Below are positions 1 through 8,917 of a stretch of 64,000 nt of DNA, in pieces. Made by a program: the position numbers and the translations under genes. This stretch comes from an uncultured Bacteroides sp. (GTDB lineage Bacteria; Bacteroidota; Bacteroidia; Bacteroidales; Bacteroidaceae): NCBI RefSeq assembly GCF_902491285.1, contig NZ_CABUHK010000003.1:62001-126000 (forward strand), read 5' to 3'. Below the pieces are notes generated by a model. That model saw only the letters and a list, made by a program, of their open reading frames with translations. It made no database searches and was not told the DNA's origin. Position 1 is the stretch's first letter. Every line of letters begins with the position of its first letter.

Positions 1-26
1 TTCTTAAAAAACTCTTGTGGGGTCAT
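1..26 (-). CDS. Start of a gene running off the left edge (partial)
   Basis: On the minus strand an ATG at 26-24 opens a frame reading MTPQEFFK up to the window edge. A TATATTTG box lies about 50 bases upstream, as expected for a Bacteroides promoter. Only eight residues are visible, so no function can be assigned. The same frame also stays open upstream of the ATG for about 25 codons and there loosely resembles the C-terminus of an AraC-type regulator. A decayed regulator end is therefore an alternative. Confidence 0.3.
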
Positions 27-73
27 CGTATTTGTATGTTTGAAAATTCTTATTATTCTAAATAAATGTGCGG

Positions 74-81
74 CAAATATA
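74..81 (-). promoter_or_regulatory. Candidate -7 box TATATTTG
   Basis: The minus strand reads TATATTTG, matching the Bacteroides -7 consensus TAnnTTTG, and would drive the partial gene at the left edge. No clear -33 TTTG is visible. Confidence 0.35.
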
Positions 82-175
82 GTTGTTTTTTGCTATACGG
101 TCTAATAATGTGATATTATAAAATAATCAGACAAGCCTTGCGTTATTTTAATACCGATATGAACGTAGAATTCTA

Positions 176-2392
176 TCAATATAAAAAGTATTTGGGGGTT
201 CCTTTTAATTCTATTGTTTTAGATAAAACTTTAGAAGTAAATCTTTGGGGTGCACTTGGGCAAACATTTCCAGCATAAATGTTTATCATTCCTGGTACAG
301 TACCAACACCCCCAGTTTCATCTACATACGATAAATCTCTTGTAGAAAGTTTGAATTCTACGATTTTATGCTCCCCAGGGTTAAGATTTACCTTTTTAAA
401 ACGGACTAATTGGCAAAGTGGAGCCTCTTGTGCAATTGCTTTATGGGATAAATAGAGTTGTATAACCTCTTCACCTGCACATCTACCTGTATTACTTACT
501 TCAACTTTAACACTTAAGGTATCACCAATCTGTGCTTCTACAGGACATAGTAATTTATTATATTTAAAAGAAGTATAACTTAGCCCATATCCAAAAGGAT
601 ATAACACATCTTTATCAAAATAACGATATGTTCTGTTCGCCATAGAGTAATCTTCTATAGAAGGTATATCCGTATCAGAATGATAAAAAGTAACAGGCAA
701 TTTTCCGGATGGATTATAACGTCCAAATAGAATATCCGCTAAAGCAGTACCAGTGGCTTGTCCTCCATACCATGCCTGAATAATAACTGGTAAATTTTCT
801 GCTTCCCAATTGAAAGCCATAGCACCACCAGACATACAGATAAATATCATTGGTTTACTCAATAGATTCAGTTTTTTCATTACCTCAGTTTGGATAGATG
901 GCAAATTGATGGTAGTTCTATCACCTCCCACAAATCCTTCAAGTCCTCCTGCATCTCCCTCTTCACCTTCTAACATTGGAGATATACCACCAGCATAAAT
1001 AATTAAATCAACATCCTTATATTTATCTGCAAATCGTTCCAAATCTATGCCCTCATTCAATTTAATAAAGTCAGATATCGAATCATATACAATCTCAATC
1101 CCTTTTTCTGCACGTAAAGCGTCCAAAAGAGTTACATTCTTACTAGGAATACCATTATAGTTACCAAGTTGCGTTATTTGGTTATTAGCATTAGGACCTA
1201 TGAGGGCTATTTTTTTTGTTTTAGACGACAATGGAAGTGTCTTCTTGTCATTTTTCAACAAAACCATTGATTGGCGAGCCATCTTAAGTGCTTGTTCTTG
1301 ATGCGAGTGAGATTCAAGTACATCATAAGATATGTTTGAATAAGGCACCTTACTTGGAGGATCAAACATGCCTAAACGGAAACGTATTTTCAAAAGATTT
1401 CTTAAAGAGATATCAATTTGCTCTTCAGTGATCAGTCCTGCATTAACAGCTGCCGGTAATGAACGATAAGTATCCCCGCATTCCAGGTCTGTTCCATGTA
1501 ATACAGCATCTGATGAAGCTGAAATAGAATCTTTATGCGTTTTGTGTCCATATAGAAAATCCGTAATAGCCCAACAATCTGAAGTTATATATCCCTCAAA
1601 TTTCCAATCATGAAGTAGAATTTTTCTCAATAGCAGGTTGCTTCCACAGCAAGGCTGACCGTTGAAGCTGTTATAGGCACACATAACTCCTGAAACATTT
1701 GCCTCTTTTATTAATCTATAAAAAGCAGGTAAATAGGTATCGCGTAAATCATGGTCACTGGCAGTCGCTTCAAATTTATGCCTTAATGGCTCCGGTCCAC
1801 TATGAACTGCAAAATGTTTGGCACATGCAGATACCTTTAAATAATTAGGATCATTTCCCTGTAATCCTTTAACCATTGATATTCCCATTTCAGATGTAAG
1901 ATATGGATCCTCACCGTATGTTTCATGTCCACGTCCCCAACGAGGATCACGGAATATATTCACATTAGGAGTCCAAAACGTTAATCCGGTATACCTTTTA
2001 AGCGTGTTTCCCTTTTTTACAGAAATATTATATATTGCTCTTCCTTCGTCAGAAATCATTTCGGCTGATTTGAATAGTTCTTCAGGATTAAATGAAGCTG
2101 CCAGTCCGATAGGTTGTGGAAAAACAGTTACTTTTTCAGTGGATCGCGCTACGCCATGCAAACACTCATTCCACCAATTATAATCAGGAATTCCCAAACG
2201 CTTTATTCCTTTAGAAGTATGCGTCATTTGAGATACTTTTTCTTCTAAAGTCATACGAGATATCAAATCATTAACACGTTCGTCAATGGACAAATCCGTG
2301 TTTAGATAGGAAGGAATAATCTGAGCTTGTGACGAAGTCGTCATCATTATCATTCCAAACAATAACAATCTAGTAAAATATTGGCTTTTCAT
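176..2392 (-). CDS. GH3 family glycosidase (beta-xylosidase/beta-glucosidase type), secreted
   Basis: A 738-residue glycoside hydrolase family 3 enzyme predicted to release terminal beta-linked sugars from oligosaccharides in the periplasm. Residues 1-24 form a signal peptide ending SSQAQ. The N-terminal barrel carries the conserved RDPRWGRGHETYGEDP block (149-163), KHF (192-194) and the nucleophile region ITSDCW with Asp272. The second alpha/beta domain follows, and the last ~120 residues look like the fibronectin III-like domain usual at the GH3 C-terminus. The early WWNECLHGVAR stretch is typical of beta-xylosidase-like GH3 members, but substrate cannot be fixed from sequence. It lies downstream of the M60 peptidase gene on the same strand with a 127-base gap, so co-transcription is possible. 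Length is normal and the frame is intact. Confidence 0.9.
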   Translation of the reverse strand: MKSQYFTRLLLFGMIMMTTSSQAQIIPSYLNTDLSIDERVNDLISRMTLEEKVSQMTHTSKGIKRLGIPDYNWWNECLHGVARSTEKVTVFPQPIGLAASFNPEELFKSAEMISDEGRAIYNISVKKGNTLKRYTGLTFWTPNVNIFRDPRWGRGHETYGEDPYLTSEMGISMVKGLQGNDPNYLKVSACAKHFAVHSGPEPLRHKFEATASDHDLRDTYLPAFYRLIKEANVSGVMCAYNSFNGQPCCGSNLLLRKILLHDWKFEGYITSDCWAITDFLYGHKTHKDSISASSDAVLHGTDLECGDTYRSLPAAVNAGLITEEQIDISLRNLLKIRFRLGMFDPPSKVPYSNISYDVLESHSHQEQALKMARQSMVLLKNDKKTLPLSSKTKKIALIGPNANNQITQLGNYNGIPSKNVTLLDALRAEKGIEIVYDSISDFIKLNEGIDLERFADKYKDVDLIIYAGGISPMLEGEEGDAGGLEGFVGGDRTTINLPSIQTEVMKKLNLLSKPMIFICMSGGAMAFNWEAENLPVIIQAWYGGQATGTALADILFGRYNPSGKLPVTFYHSDTDIPSIEDYSMANRTYRYFDKDVLYPFGYGLSYTSFKYNKLLCPVEAQIGDTLSVKVEVSNTGRCAGEEVIQLYLSHKAIAQEAPLCQLVRFKKVNLNPGEHKIVEFKLSTRDLSYVDETGGVGTVPGMINIYAGNVCPSAPQRFTSKVLSKTIELKGTPKYFLY

Positions 2393-2519
2393 TTTTTATA
2401 ATTTATAAAATTGGTTTAAATATAAAGGTAAGTAAAAACGTTCTTCAACTCCTGTCTTCAATCAACTTAAAGAATAAATTAGAACTTCTGAAGAGTATTT
2501 TGTTAATGAAACCAGAGAG

Positions 2520-4052
2520 CTAGTCCGTCAGTTTCGTTACATCTATACTTGGTTTCGGATAGTTTCTGGAAGCGATGTAGTCCTTCGTTTCCTCAATCAT
2601 CTTTGGCGTAATCTCAAAATCATAGTTGCCATAGTCGCCTACGTGAAACTTTCCGGTCTCGAAGAACCCCCATGCGTCAAAGAAATCGGTAAGGTCTGTT
2701 TTCAGGAAGTCACAACAAAGCTTGACATACTCATACATATTATGAATGGACGTATTACCCGTACCTTTGTGCGGATGATTGCGTAAATGCTCCATTAAGT
2801 CAGCATAGAAATCTTTATAATCTATCTTGTTGGCATAGATTTGAATCTGCCAAAAAGGGATCAACTTGTGAAAAGGATCTTTCACACTCATTATAAACTG
2901 TTTCTCGGGTGCATTGAGCACCTTACTGAAAGCAGCTTCGTAAATATGACGCTTACTCAAACGGCTGGAATCACCCAAACTCATCGTGCCATACATGGAG
3001 AAAAGGTTATTACTCACCTCCGTCATGCCGCCCCAAGTGAGCCAAGGAGACATCTGCATCACATGGCCTATTTCATGGTGAATACCCCAGTTCGTAACTA
3101 CCTCTGGACCTATGGCCGATTTCATAGTGCCGTCGGTACCCTCGAAAGCTACGCCGTCACCATCACGGAACATAAAATAGTTAAAGTTAACACGTGCTAA
3201 GATACGCTTCTTAGGAATACGATTGTACTTTGTAGCACCTGAGAAGTCGTATTGTGCCTGCATTACTTTATCATAATTCTCTGATAGTTCCTTACCCTTG
3301 CCATAAGCCAATTTCTTCAGTTGAACCACAGGATAGGCAATCTGCATATATTTGGACTTCACATCCATAATAGGGCTGACTGCATTATCCAACAGACGAT
3401 TCCAGTCATCCTCGCCCTGCACAGTGGCATCAAAATAGCCATTTTCTTTACCCGTAACGAAATGAACGGTAATTTCGGGAGCCGTCTCTGGATCATCAAC
3501 AAAGTAATCTAAATAGACATTACCAGCCTTCTCCACGTAGATGACGTTGACACCCTCGTGCAAAGGAATCTCCTGCTTCTTCAATCCCCAACCTTCGGGG
3601 TCCTTAGTCGGTGCATAACCGGGAGTGGGCTGACGCATCCAGTCGGGAATAAGCAATCCAACATTGCGCCCATGTAGATCACCTACCAATACCACATTCT
3701 CACCCTGCTCCAGATAAACACCGGTGATATTTTCATAGCGGCTGTAACCACTGTAGAGTTTCATCTTTTGTTCCAATACTTTATTGGAGGGAACTGGTTT
3801 GTAGGATTGTAGCAAGTATCGTGACTGGTAAGTACCGTCAAGCAGTTTACTCGCCAATTCTTTCATCAACGGTGTGCTGAAGACCTTCAATTGTTTACTT
3901 TTGAAACCTTCGGGAAGCGAAGACCCTGTCCAGTCAGTGAAGTGTTCCAAGTCCTTGGCTATCTGTTGTGTGGAATAAGAGCTAATCTGCGCATAAAGCA
4001 AACTACTTATGCTACATAAAACAGTAACAGTCCAAACTCGTAATGTTCTCAT
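2520..4052 (-). CDS. M60-family (enhancin/mucinase-like) zinc metallopeptidase, secreted
   Basis: A 510-residue secreted protein with a signal peptide ending LLYAQ (about residue 22). The catalytic signature is HHEIGHVMQ, with zinc ligands His326 and His330, general base Glu327 and a downstream Glu345 in GGMTEVSN. This is the HExxH-x(8-28)-E spacing of the M60 (gluzincin) family. Known Bacteroides M60 members cleave mucin-type O-glycoproteins in the gut, so a host glycoprotein substrate is a fair inference. No BACON or CBM32 module is visible beside the catalytic domain, unlike BT4244-type mucinases. Candidate promoter boxes lie upstream at 4191-4198 and 4385-4392. The neighbouring GH3 genes suggest a host-glycan or mixed glycan foraging context. 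Confidence 0.85.
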   Translation of the reverse strand: MRTLRVWTVTVLCSISSLLYAQISSYSTQQIAKDLEHFTDWTGSSLPEGFKSKQLKVFSTPLMKELASKLLDGTYQSRYLLQSYKPVPSNKVLEQKMKLYSGYSRYENITGVYLEQGENVVLVGDLHGRNVGLLIPDWMRQPTPGYAPTKDPEGWGLKKQEIPLHEGVNVIYVEKAGNVYLDYFVDDPETAPEITVHFVTGKENGYFDATVQGEDDWNRLLDNAVSPIMDVKSKYMQIAYPVVQLKKLAYGKGKELSENYDKVMQAQYDFSGATKYNRIPKKRILARVNFNYFMFRDGDGVAFEGTDGTMKSAIGPEVVTNWGIHHEIGHVMQMSPWLTWGGMTEVSNNLFSMYGTMSLGDSSRLSKRHIYEAAFSKVLNAPEKQFIMSVKDPFHKLIPFWQIQIYANKIDYKDFYADLMEHLRNHPHKGTGNTSIHNMYEYVKLCCDFLKTDLTDFFDAWGFFETGKFHVGDYGNYDFEITPKMIEETKDYIASRNYPKPSIDVTKLTD

Positions 4053-4190
4053 ATTTTTTTATTTTAAGATTCTCATTTTTAAAAGCAACCTCCCTAATCA
4101 TATCATTCTTTACAACTAGTTTCAACAACGACTTTAGCATTTTATCATTAAGAAAGGTGAACAGAAAATTACTCTTTAATATCAACAGTG

Positions 4191-4198
4191 CAAAATTA
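4191..4198 (-). promoter_or_regulatory. Candidate -7 box TAATTTTG for the M60 gene
   Basis: The minus strand reads TAATTTTG followed by CAC, matching TAnnTTTG. It would give a leader of about 135 bases for the M60 peptidase gene. Confidence 0.4.
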
Positions 4199-4424
4199 AG
4201 CAATATATCATCATTGCATGGGATATATCATCCATTTAAGGGGGCAATAATGTATAATGCTACTCTTCCTCTCTGTTTAACATTTCCAACTTCGGTTTAC
4301 ATTATCAGAAGCCTTTCTTTTATAACCTCCCTCCTCTTTACCTATAAATGTTAAAATCAAGTAAACAAGACAATCTCCTCCCCACAAAGATACAATTTCT
4401 CCCCTTCTACATAAAAAAAAGCAT

Positions 4425-4432
4425 TATGTTTG
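4425..4432 (+). promoter_or_regulatory. Candidate -7 box TATGTTTG
   Basis: TATGTTTG matches the Bacteroides -7 consensus and sits 55 bases before the ATG of the small secreted peptide. This suggests that the peptide and the following GH3 gene share one transcript. Confidence 0.45.
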
Positions 4433-4487
4433 CCCTATCAAAAGATCTAAATGTTCATTGAAGCTAACTTATATATTAATATAAAAA

Positions 4488-4664
4488 ATGACAATGAAAA
4501 ACAGTATCACTTTTCAACTAACAAAAGCTATTCTGCCTTTTTCTTTTCTTCTTTACACAATATCTATTCATGCTGAAGTTGTAAAGCCCAATATAGAAAA
4601 AGAAGCAGTAGCAGTTGAGCAGCAAAGTAAAGCAAACAGTAAAAGGAAGAAAGTAAAAATATAA
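4488..4664 (+). CDS. Small secreted peptide of unknown function (58 aa)
   Basis: An ATG at 4488 (or the second ATG at 4494) opens a 58-residue frame. A basic start (MKNS) and a hydrophobic stretch (AILPFSFLLYTISIHA) look like a signal peptide cleaved after HA. The remaining mature tail is only about 28 residues, glutamate/lysine-rich and ending KSKANSKRKK-like, strongly basic. The stop is 11 bases before the GH3 start and a promoter box precedes it, so it appears to lead the GH3 transcript. I do not recognise a family. It could be a real small exported peptide, a leader peptide, or the 5' remnant of a longer gene. Confidence 0.5.
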   Translation: MTMKNSITFQLTKAILPFSFLLYTISIHAEVVKPNIEKEAVAVEQQSKANSKRKKVKI

Positions 4665-4675
4665 AAGTATTATAT

Positions 4676-7252
4676 ATGAAATTTAGATTTGCATTAACGG
4701 TATTGATGTCAGTTACTTCTGTATTATCTTATGCGCAAGCCATTCCTAAATATAAAGACGCCTCACAGCCGATAGGAGTAAGAGTACAGGATTTGTTGGA
4801 CCGTATGACATTAGAGGAGAAAATTGCTCAAATGCGCCATATTCATGCTTACTCAATCATAGAGAATGGAAAGTTAAATAAGACCAAACTGGAGAAAATG
4901 ATTGACGGACAGAATTATGGGTTCATAGAAGGTATTACTTTACCTGGAAAGGAATGCTTTATCCTGATGAATGAGGTGCAAAAGTATATGCGTGAAAAAA
5001 CCCGACTAGGAATTCCTGTGTTCACTCTAACTGAATCTTTGCATGGTTCTGTGCACGATGGTTCTACTATTTTTCCGCAAGCCATTGCATTGGGAAGTAC
5101 TTTTAATCCTGTATTGGCTTATGAAATGACATCTGCCATTGCCAAAGAGTTGAATGCGCAGGGCATTACACAATCTTTATCTCCCGTCATTGATGTTTGT
5201 CGTGACTTGCGTTGGGGGCGAGTGGAAGAATGTTTTGGTGAAGATCCTTTCCTGGTATCACGTATGGGCGTATCGCAAGTGAAAGGCTATCTTGATAATC
5301 AAGTATCCCCTATGATTAAACATTTTGGTGCTCATGGCACTCCTCAAGGAGGTTTGAATCTAGCTTCTGTGTCGTGTGGACAACGAGAGTTGCTTTCTAT
5401 CTATTTAAAAACTTTTGAAACTGTAGTAGAGGAAGCTCAACCTTGGGCAGTGATGTCTTCTTATAACTCTTGGAACAATGAACCTAATTCTTCTTCCCAC
5501 TATCTGATGACAGATCTTTTGCGCGGCCAGTGGGGTTTCCAAGGATATGTATATTCGGATTGGGGAGCGATAGGTATGTTGAATTATTTTCATAAGACCG
5601 CTCAGAATAGTGCTGAGGCTGCTATACAGGCTTTGACTGCGGGTCTGGATGCTGAAGCATCAGATAATAGTTATGCCGAGTTGCGACAATTGGTGGAAAA
5701 CGGAATGTTGGATATAAAGTATATTGATCGGGCTGTGACTCGTATTCTGACGGCTAAGTTTAATATGGGATTGTTTGAATACTCGTTACCTGTAGAAGAA
5801 AATTACGATAAAGTAGTACATGCTCCTGCTCATGTGGCATTGGCCCGTAAGATTGCTGAAGAATCAATTGTTCTTCTACAAAATGATAATATACTGCCTT
5901 TGCAGATGAACAAACTGAAATCCATAGCCGTGATAGGTCCTAATGCCGACCAAGTACAGTTCGGAGATTATACCTGGAGCCGTGACAATAAGGACGGAAT
6001 AACATTGTTTGAAGCTCTGAAAGAAAAATGCGGAAATCGATTGACTTTAAATTATGCTAAGGGGTGTGATTTGGTAACAGATGACCGTTCGGGTTTTAAA
6101 GAAGCGGTAGAAGCTGCACAAAAGAGCGATGTTTGTATTGTCGTAGTAGGCTCAGCAAGTGCTTCTCTCGCACGTGACTATAGTAATGCTACTTGTGGAG
6201 AAGGCTTTGATTTGAGTGACCTGACCTTGCCAGGTGTACAAGAGGATTTGATAAAGTCAGTTCATGCCACAGGCAAACCAGTAATTGTGGTCTTGTTATC
6301 AGGAAAACCCTTTGCCATGCCTTGGGTGAAGGAAAATATACCGGGGATCGTAGTACAGTGGTATCCCGGTGAACAGGGTGGACTTGCCCTTGCAGACATG
6401 CTTTTTGGCAAAATTACCCCATCAGGTAAACTGAATTATTCCTTTCCGCAGAGCGTAGGTCATTTACCTTGCTACTATAACTATCTGCCTACAGATAAAG
6501 GCTTTTACCATAGACCTGGATGTAAGAATAAACCCGGTAAAGATTATGTATTCTCTTCACCGCAAGCGCTTTGGGCGTTCGGACACGGATTAAGTTATAC
6601 AGATTTTGAGTATCTGTCTGCTATCACCTCAAAGGTTGATTATGGAAAAGACGAAGTGATTGAAGTTACTGTTACTATTCGTAATGCGGGTAATCGTGAT
6701 GGTCTGGAGGTACCACAAGTATATGTACGTGATCGGGTTTCGAGCGTTGTAATGCCTGTACAGGAACTGAAAGGATTCGAAAAGGTTCTTATTAAAAAAG
6801 GAGAAACGGTGCAAGCAAAAATAAGTATCCCTGTAAAAGAACTGGCTCTATATAACAAGAATATGGAGAAAATAGTTGAACCGGGAGTCTTTGAACTTCA
6901 GATTGGTCGTGCGTCAGATGATATCCGTATTAAGAAAGTGATAACAGTAGAGCGTGCTTCTGAGAAGTATATCCCTACCTTAAAAGACAAGGAAAAGAAT
7001 CTGTCATCAGCAAAAAACGTCGTAGCCACCCCAGTAATGGTAAAAGGGACCATACGTGATGTGCAGGCAAATTTGTTGCCCTATGTGACTATTAAGGCAG
7101 GGAGTAAAGAAACCGTTACAAACTCGAAAGGTGAATATTCTATCAGCGCTATGTCCACCGATACCTTAACTGTGAGCATGAGCAAATTCAATACTGAGTA
7201 CATTCCTATTGAAGGAAGACAAGTTATTAATGTAAGAATGTTGAATCAATAA
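4676..7252 (+). CDS. GH3 glycosidase with a C-terminal carboxypeptidase-regulatory-like domain
   Basis: An 858-residue GH3 enzyme, about 100 residues longer than the usual three-domain form. The signal peptide ends LSYAQ (about 21). Conserved blocks include the RDLRWGRVEECFGEDP region (176-191), KHFGAHG (215-221) and the nucleophile region YVYSDWG with Asp295. The alpha/beta sandwich domain and a fibronectin III-like domain follow. From about residue 785 there is an extra beta domain beginning VKGTIRDVQ and containing NSKGEYSI, which resembles the CarboxypepD_reg-like domain normally found at the N-terminus of SusC-type TonB receptors. That fusion at a GH3 C-terminus is uncommon and may serve in attachment or partner binding. 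The enzyme should act in the periplasm on beta-linked oligosaccharides; the substrate is not fixed. Confidence 0.88.
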   Translation: MKFRFALTVLMSVTSVLSYAQAIPKYKDASQPIGVRVQDLLDRMTLEEKIAQMRHIHAYSIIENGKLNKTKLEKMIDGQNYGFIEGITLPGKECFILMNEVQKYMREKTRLGIPVFTLTESLHGSVHDGSTIFPQAIALGSTFNPVLAYEMTSAIAKELNAQGITQSLSPVIDVCRDLRWGRVEECFGEDPFLVSRMGVSQVKGYLDNQVSPMIKHFGAHGTPQGGLNLASVSCGQRELLSIYLKTFETVVEEAQPWAVMSSYNSWNNEPNSSSHYLMTDLLRGQWGFQGYVYSDWGAIGMLNYFHKTAQNSAEAAIQALTAGLDAEASDNSYAELRQLVENGMLDIKYIDRAVTRILTAKFNMGLFEYSLPVEENYDKVVHAPAHVALARKIAEESIVLLQNDNILPLQMNKLKSIAVIGPNADQVQFGDYTWSRDNKDGITLFEALKEKCGNRLTLNYAKGCDLVTDDRSGFKEAVEAAQKSDVCIVVVGSASASLARDYSNATCGEGFDLSDLTLPGVQEDLIKSVHATGKPVIVVLLSGKPFAMPWVKENIPGIVVQWYPGEQGGLALADMLFGKITPSGKLNYSFPQSVGHLPCYYNYLPTDKGFYHRPGCKNKPGKDYVFSSPQALWAFGHGLSYTDFEYLSAITSKVDYGKDEVIEVTVTIRNAGNRDGLEVPQVYVRDRVSSVVMPVQELKGFEKVLIKKGETVQAKISIPVKELALYNKNMEKIVEPGVFELQIGRASDDIRIKKVITVERASEKYIPTLKDKEKNLSSAKNVVATPVMVKGTIRDVQANLLPYVTIKAGSKETVTNSKGEYSISAMSTDTLTVSMSKFNTEYIPIEGRQVINVRMLNQ

Positions 7253-7452
7253 AAAGCTGTCTTTTTCAACTTAAACATAAGTAAGGGGTAATACTTTTAC
7301 TCATGCTGATCATTGTATATGAAATGTACGGGGAAAACAAAGGATTACAGTACTCGAAACTTCCTACTAAATGGGATAAAGGTAGTTTTTGAGGACTGAA
7401 TATGATATATGGCACAGGCTGCAAGCAATTAAGACGCTTTCCTGGGAATATC

Positions 7453-7500
7453 TGTACAAATATGCCCTTTTGGGGAGAAATGTACCAAAATTGTCCCTTA
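7453..7500 (+). repeat. Direct repeat upstream of the GH88 promoter
   Basis: Two similar segments, TGTACAAATATGCCCTTTTG (from 7453) and TGTACCAAAATTGTCCCTTA (from 7481), start 28 bases apart and end about 40 bases before the -7 box. Bacteroides polysaccharide-utilisation promoters are commonly activated from such upstream repeats by hybrid two-component regulators. The regulator is not in this window. Confidence 0.4.
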
Positions 7501-7539
7501 ATTGGATTATTTAGGTCGGTCTATTCTTTTTGAATGCAC

Positions 7540-7547
7540 TATTTTTG
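7540..7547 (+). promoter_or_regulatory. Candidate -7 box TATTTTTG for the GH88 gene
   Basis: TATTTTTG followed by CC matches TAnnTTTG and lies 40 bases before the GH88 ATG. No good -33 TTTG is present, as expected for an activator-dependent promoter. Confidence 0.45.
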
Positions 7548-7587
7548 CCATCAAGAAAATTAATCACTAACAAATAATCCCTGTATT

Positions 7588-8790
7588 ATGAAAACAATTC
7601 TTAGCGCGTTAGGACTTTCCCTTTTGATCTTTACGAGTTGCGGTGGACAAAAAAAGGTTGAAGTAGACTTTATCCAGGACAACATCGACAACGCAGTGGC
7701 GCAAAACACGATTCAAACGGATATTATCGAGAAATCCGGTAAAATTCTGAATCCGAGAACCATCAACAAAGATGGTAGTATTTCTTATATACCTATTGAT
7801 GACTGGTGTTCCGGCTTCTATCCCGGCACTATGTGGCTGACTTATAACCTGACCGGAGATCAGAAATGGTTGCCACTGGCCGAAAAATATACGGAAGCTC
7901 TCGACTCTGTAAAATATCTGAAATGGCATCATGACGTAGGATTCATGATTGGTTGCAGTTATCTGAACGGATACCGTCTGGCAGGTAAGAATGAATATAA
8001 GGATGTAGTGGTGGAAGCTGCCAAATCATTGTCTACGCGTTTCCGTCCGAATGCCGGTGTTATCCAGTCATGGGATGCCGATAGAGGATGGCAGGGAACA
8101 CGCGGATGGAAATGTCCGGTGATTATTGATAATATGATGAATCTCGAACTGCTGTTTGAAGCAACTGCTTTCTCCGGTGATTCTACTTTTTATAACATTG
8201 CCGTGAAACATGCCGATACGACCATGGCACATCATTTCCGTCCGGACAACAGTTGTTATCATGTCGTAGACTATGATCCCGAAACCGGTGAAGTGCGCAA
8301 GAGACAAACTGCACAGGGATATGCTGACGAGTCGTCTTGGGCTCGCGGACAAGCATGGGCTCTTTACGGATATACTACCTGCTACCGCTATACGAAAGAC
8401 AAGAAATATCTCGATCAGGCACAGAAAGTGTATAATTTCATCTTTAACAACAAGAACTTGCCGGAAGATCTCGTACCTTACTGGGACTACGATGCACCGA
8501 ACATTCCGAATGAACCTCGTGACGCTTCCGCTGCTGCTTGTACAGCTTCTGCTCTTTACGAACTGGACGGCTATCTGCCGGGCAACCAATATAAGGAAAC
8601 TGCTGATAAGATTATGACAAGCCTGGGCTCACCTGCTTATCGTGCAGAGGTAGGTACTAATGGCAACTTTATTTTGATGCACTCAGTTGGCAGTATTCCT
8701 CACGATCAGGAAATTGATGTTCCTCTGAACTATGCCGACTATTACTTCCTGGAAGCATTGATGCGCAAAAGAGACCTTGAAAAGAAATAA
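7588..8790 (+). CDS. GH88 unsaturated glucuronyl hydrolase, lipoprotein
   Basis: A 400-residue GH88 enzyme that removes the 4,5-unsaturated uronic acid left at the non-reducing end after lyase cleavage of glycosaminoglycans. The N-terminus is a lipoprotein signal with lipobox IFTSC (Cys18). Family landmarks include WCSGFYPGTMW (73-83), HHDVGF with Asp116 and IIDNMMNL with Asp181, the two aspartates that match the catalytic pair of characterised GH88 enzymes. It heads a same-strand run with a sulfatase and a PL8 lyase. From memory the trio matches B. thetaiotaomicron BT3348-BT3350 of the chondroitin sulfate/hyaluronan system. Full length, with no lesions seen. Confidence 0.92.
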   Translation: MKTILSALGLSLLIFTSCGGQKKVEVDFIQDNIDNAVAQNTIQTDIIEKSGKILNPRTINKDGSISYIPIDDWCSGFYPGTMWLTYNLTGDQKWLPLAEKYTEALDSVKYLKWHHDVGFMIGCSYLNGYRLAGKNEYKDVVVEAAKSLSTRFRPNAGVIQSWDADRGWQGTRGWKCPVIIDNMMNLELLFEATAFSGDSTFYNIAVKHADTTMAHHFRPDNSCYHVVDYDPETGEVRKRQTAQGYADESSWARGQAWALYGYTTCYRYTKDKKYLDQAQKVYNFIFNNKNLPEDLVPYWDYDAPNIPNEPRDASAAACTASALYELDGYLPGNQYKETADKIMTSLGSPAYRAEVGTNGNFILMHSVGSIPHDQEIDVPLNYADYYFLEALMRKRDLEKK

Positions 8791-8809
8791 ATCTCATTGA
8801 TATGTACAG

Positions 8810-8917
8810 TGAACGGTAAATGATGAACATAGGCTTCTGTATATAGCTTGTCCATCGTTCACCGTTCATTTGTTTATCATCCTTACTATAAACTGTTTAT
8901 CGTTAACTGTCATTATC
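8810..8917 (+). repeat. Imperfect short repeats in the sulfatase leader
   Basis: The gap between GH88 and the sulfatase holds TGAACGGT (8810-8817) and its inverse ACCGTTCA (8861-8868). Serial variants of GTTTATC(A/G)T follow, up to the sulfatase start. Such degenerate GTTTATC/GTTCACC strings recur between Bacteroides genes, and no coding potential is visible. An upstream in-frame ATG at 8870 lies inside these repeats and is not a convincing start. Confidence 0.5.

Larger units (their letters stand above)
4053..4487. other. Divergent intergenic region with candidate promoters
   Basis: This 435-base AT-rich gap separates the leftward M60 gene from the rightward small peptide/GH3 pair. For the minus strand there are TAATTTTG (4191-4198) and TATCTTTG (4385-4392); for the plus strand TATGTTTG (4425-4432). 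Open frames inside it (for example on the plus strand from 4043) are low-complexity and hydrophobic by base composition, and I do not support them as genes. Confidence 0.5.
7253..7587. other. Intergenic region upstream of the glycosaminoglycan module
   Basis: A 335-base gap with no supportable gene. It holds a weak hairpin with T-run just after the GH3 stop, a direct repeat beginning with TGTAC at 7453 and again at 7481, and a TATTTTTG -7 box at 7540-7547. The arrangement looks like an activator site placed upstream of the GH88 promoter. Confidence 0.45.

Noticed and set aside
4043..4354. 103-codon plus-strand frame in the gap left of the small secreted peptide
   Set aside because: It begins over the M60 gene start, has low-complexity hydrophobic composition from AT-rich DNA and resembles no protein family.
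8068..8589. 173-codon antisense frame inside GH88
   Set aside because: It mirrors codon bias of the real gene; the sense frame has a full GH88 fold with catalytic aspartates.
8870..8917. Upstream start for the sulfatase
   Set aside because: It adds 16 residues encoded by intergenic repeats and would bury the lipoprotein signal that fits the ATG at 8918.
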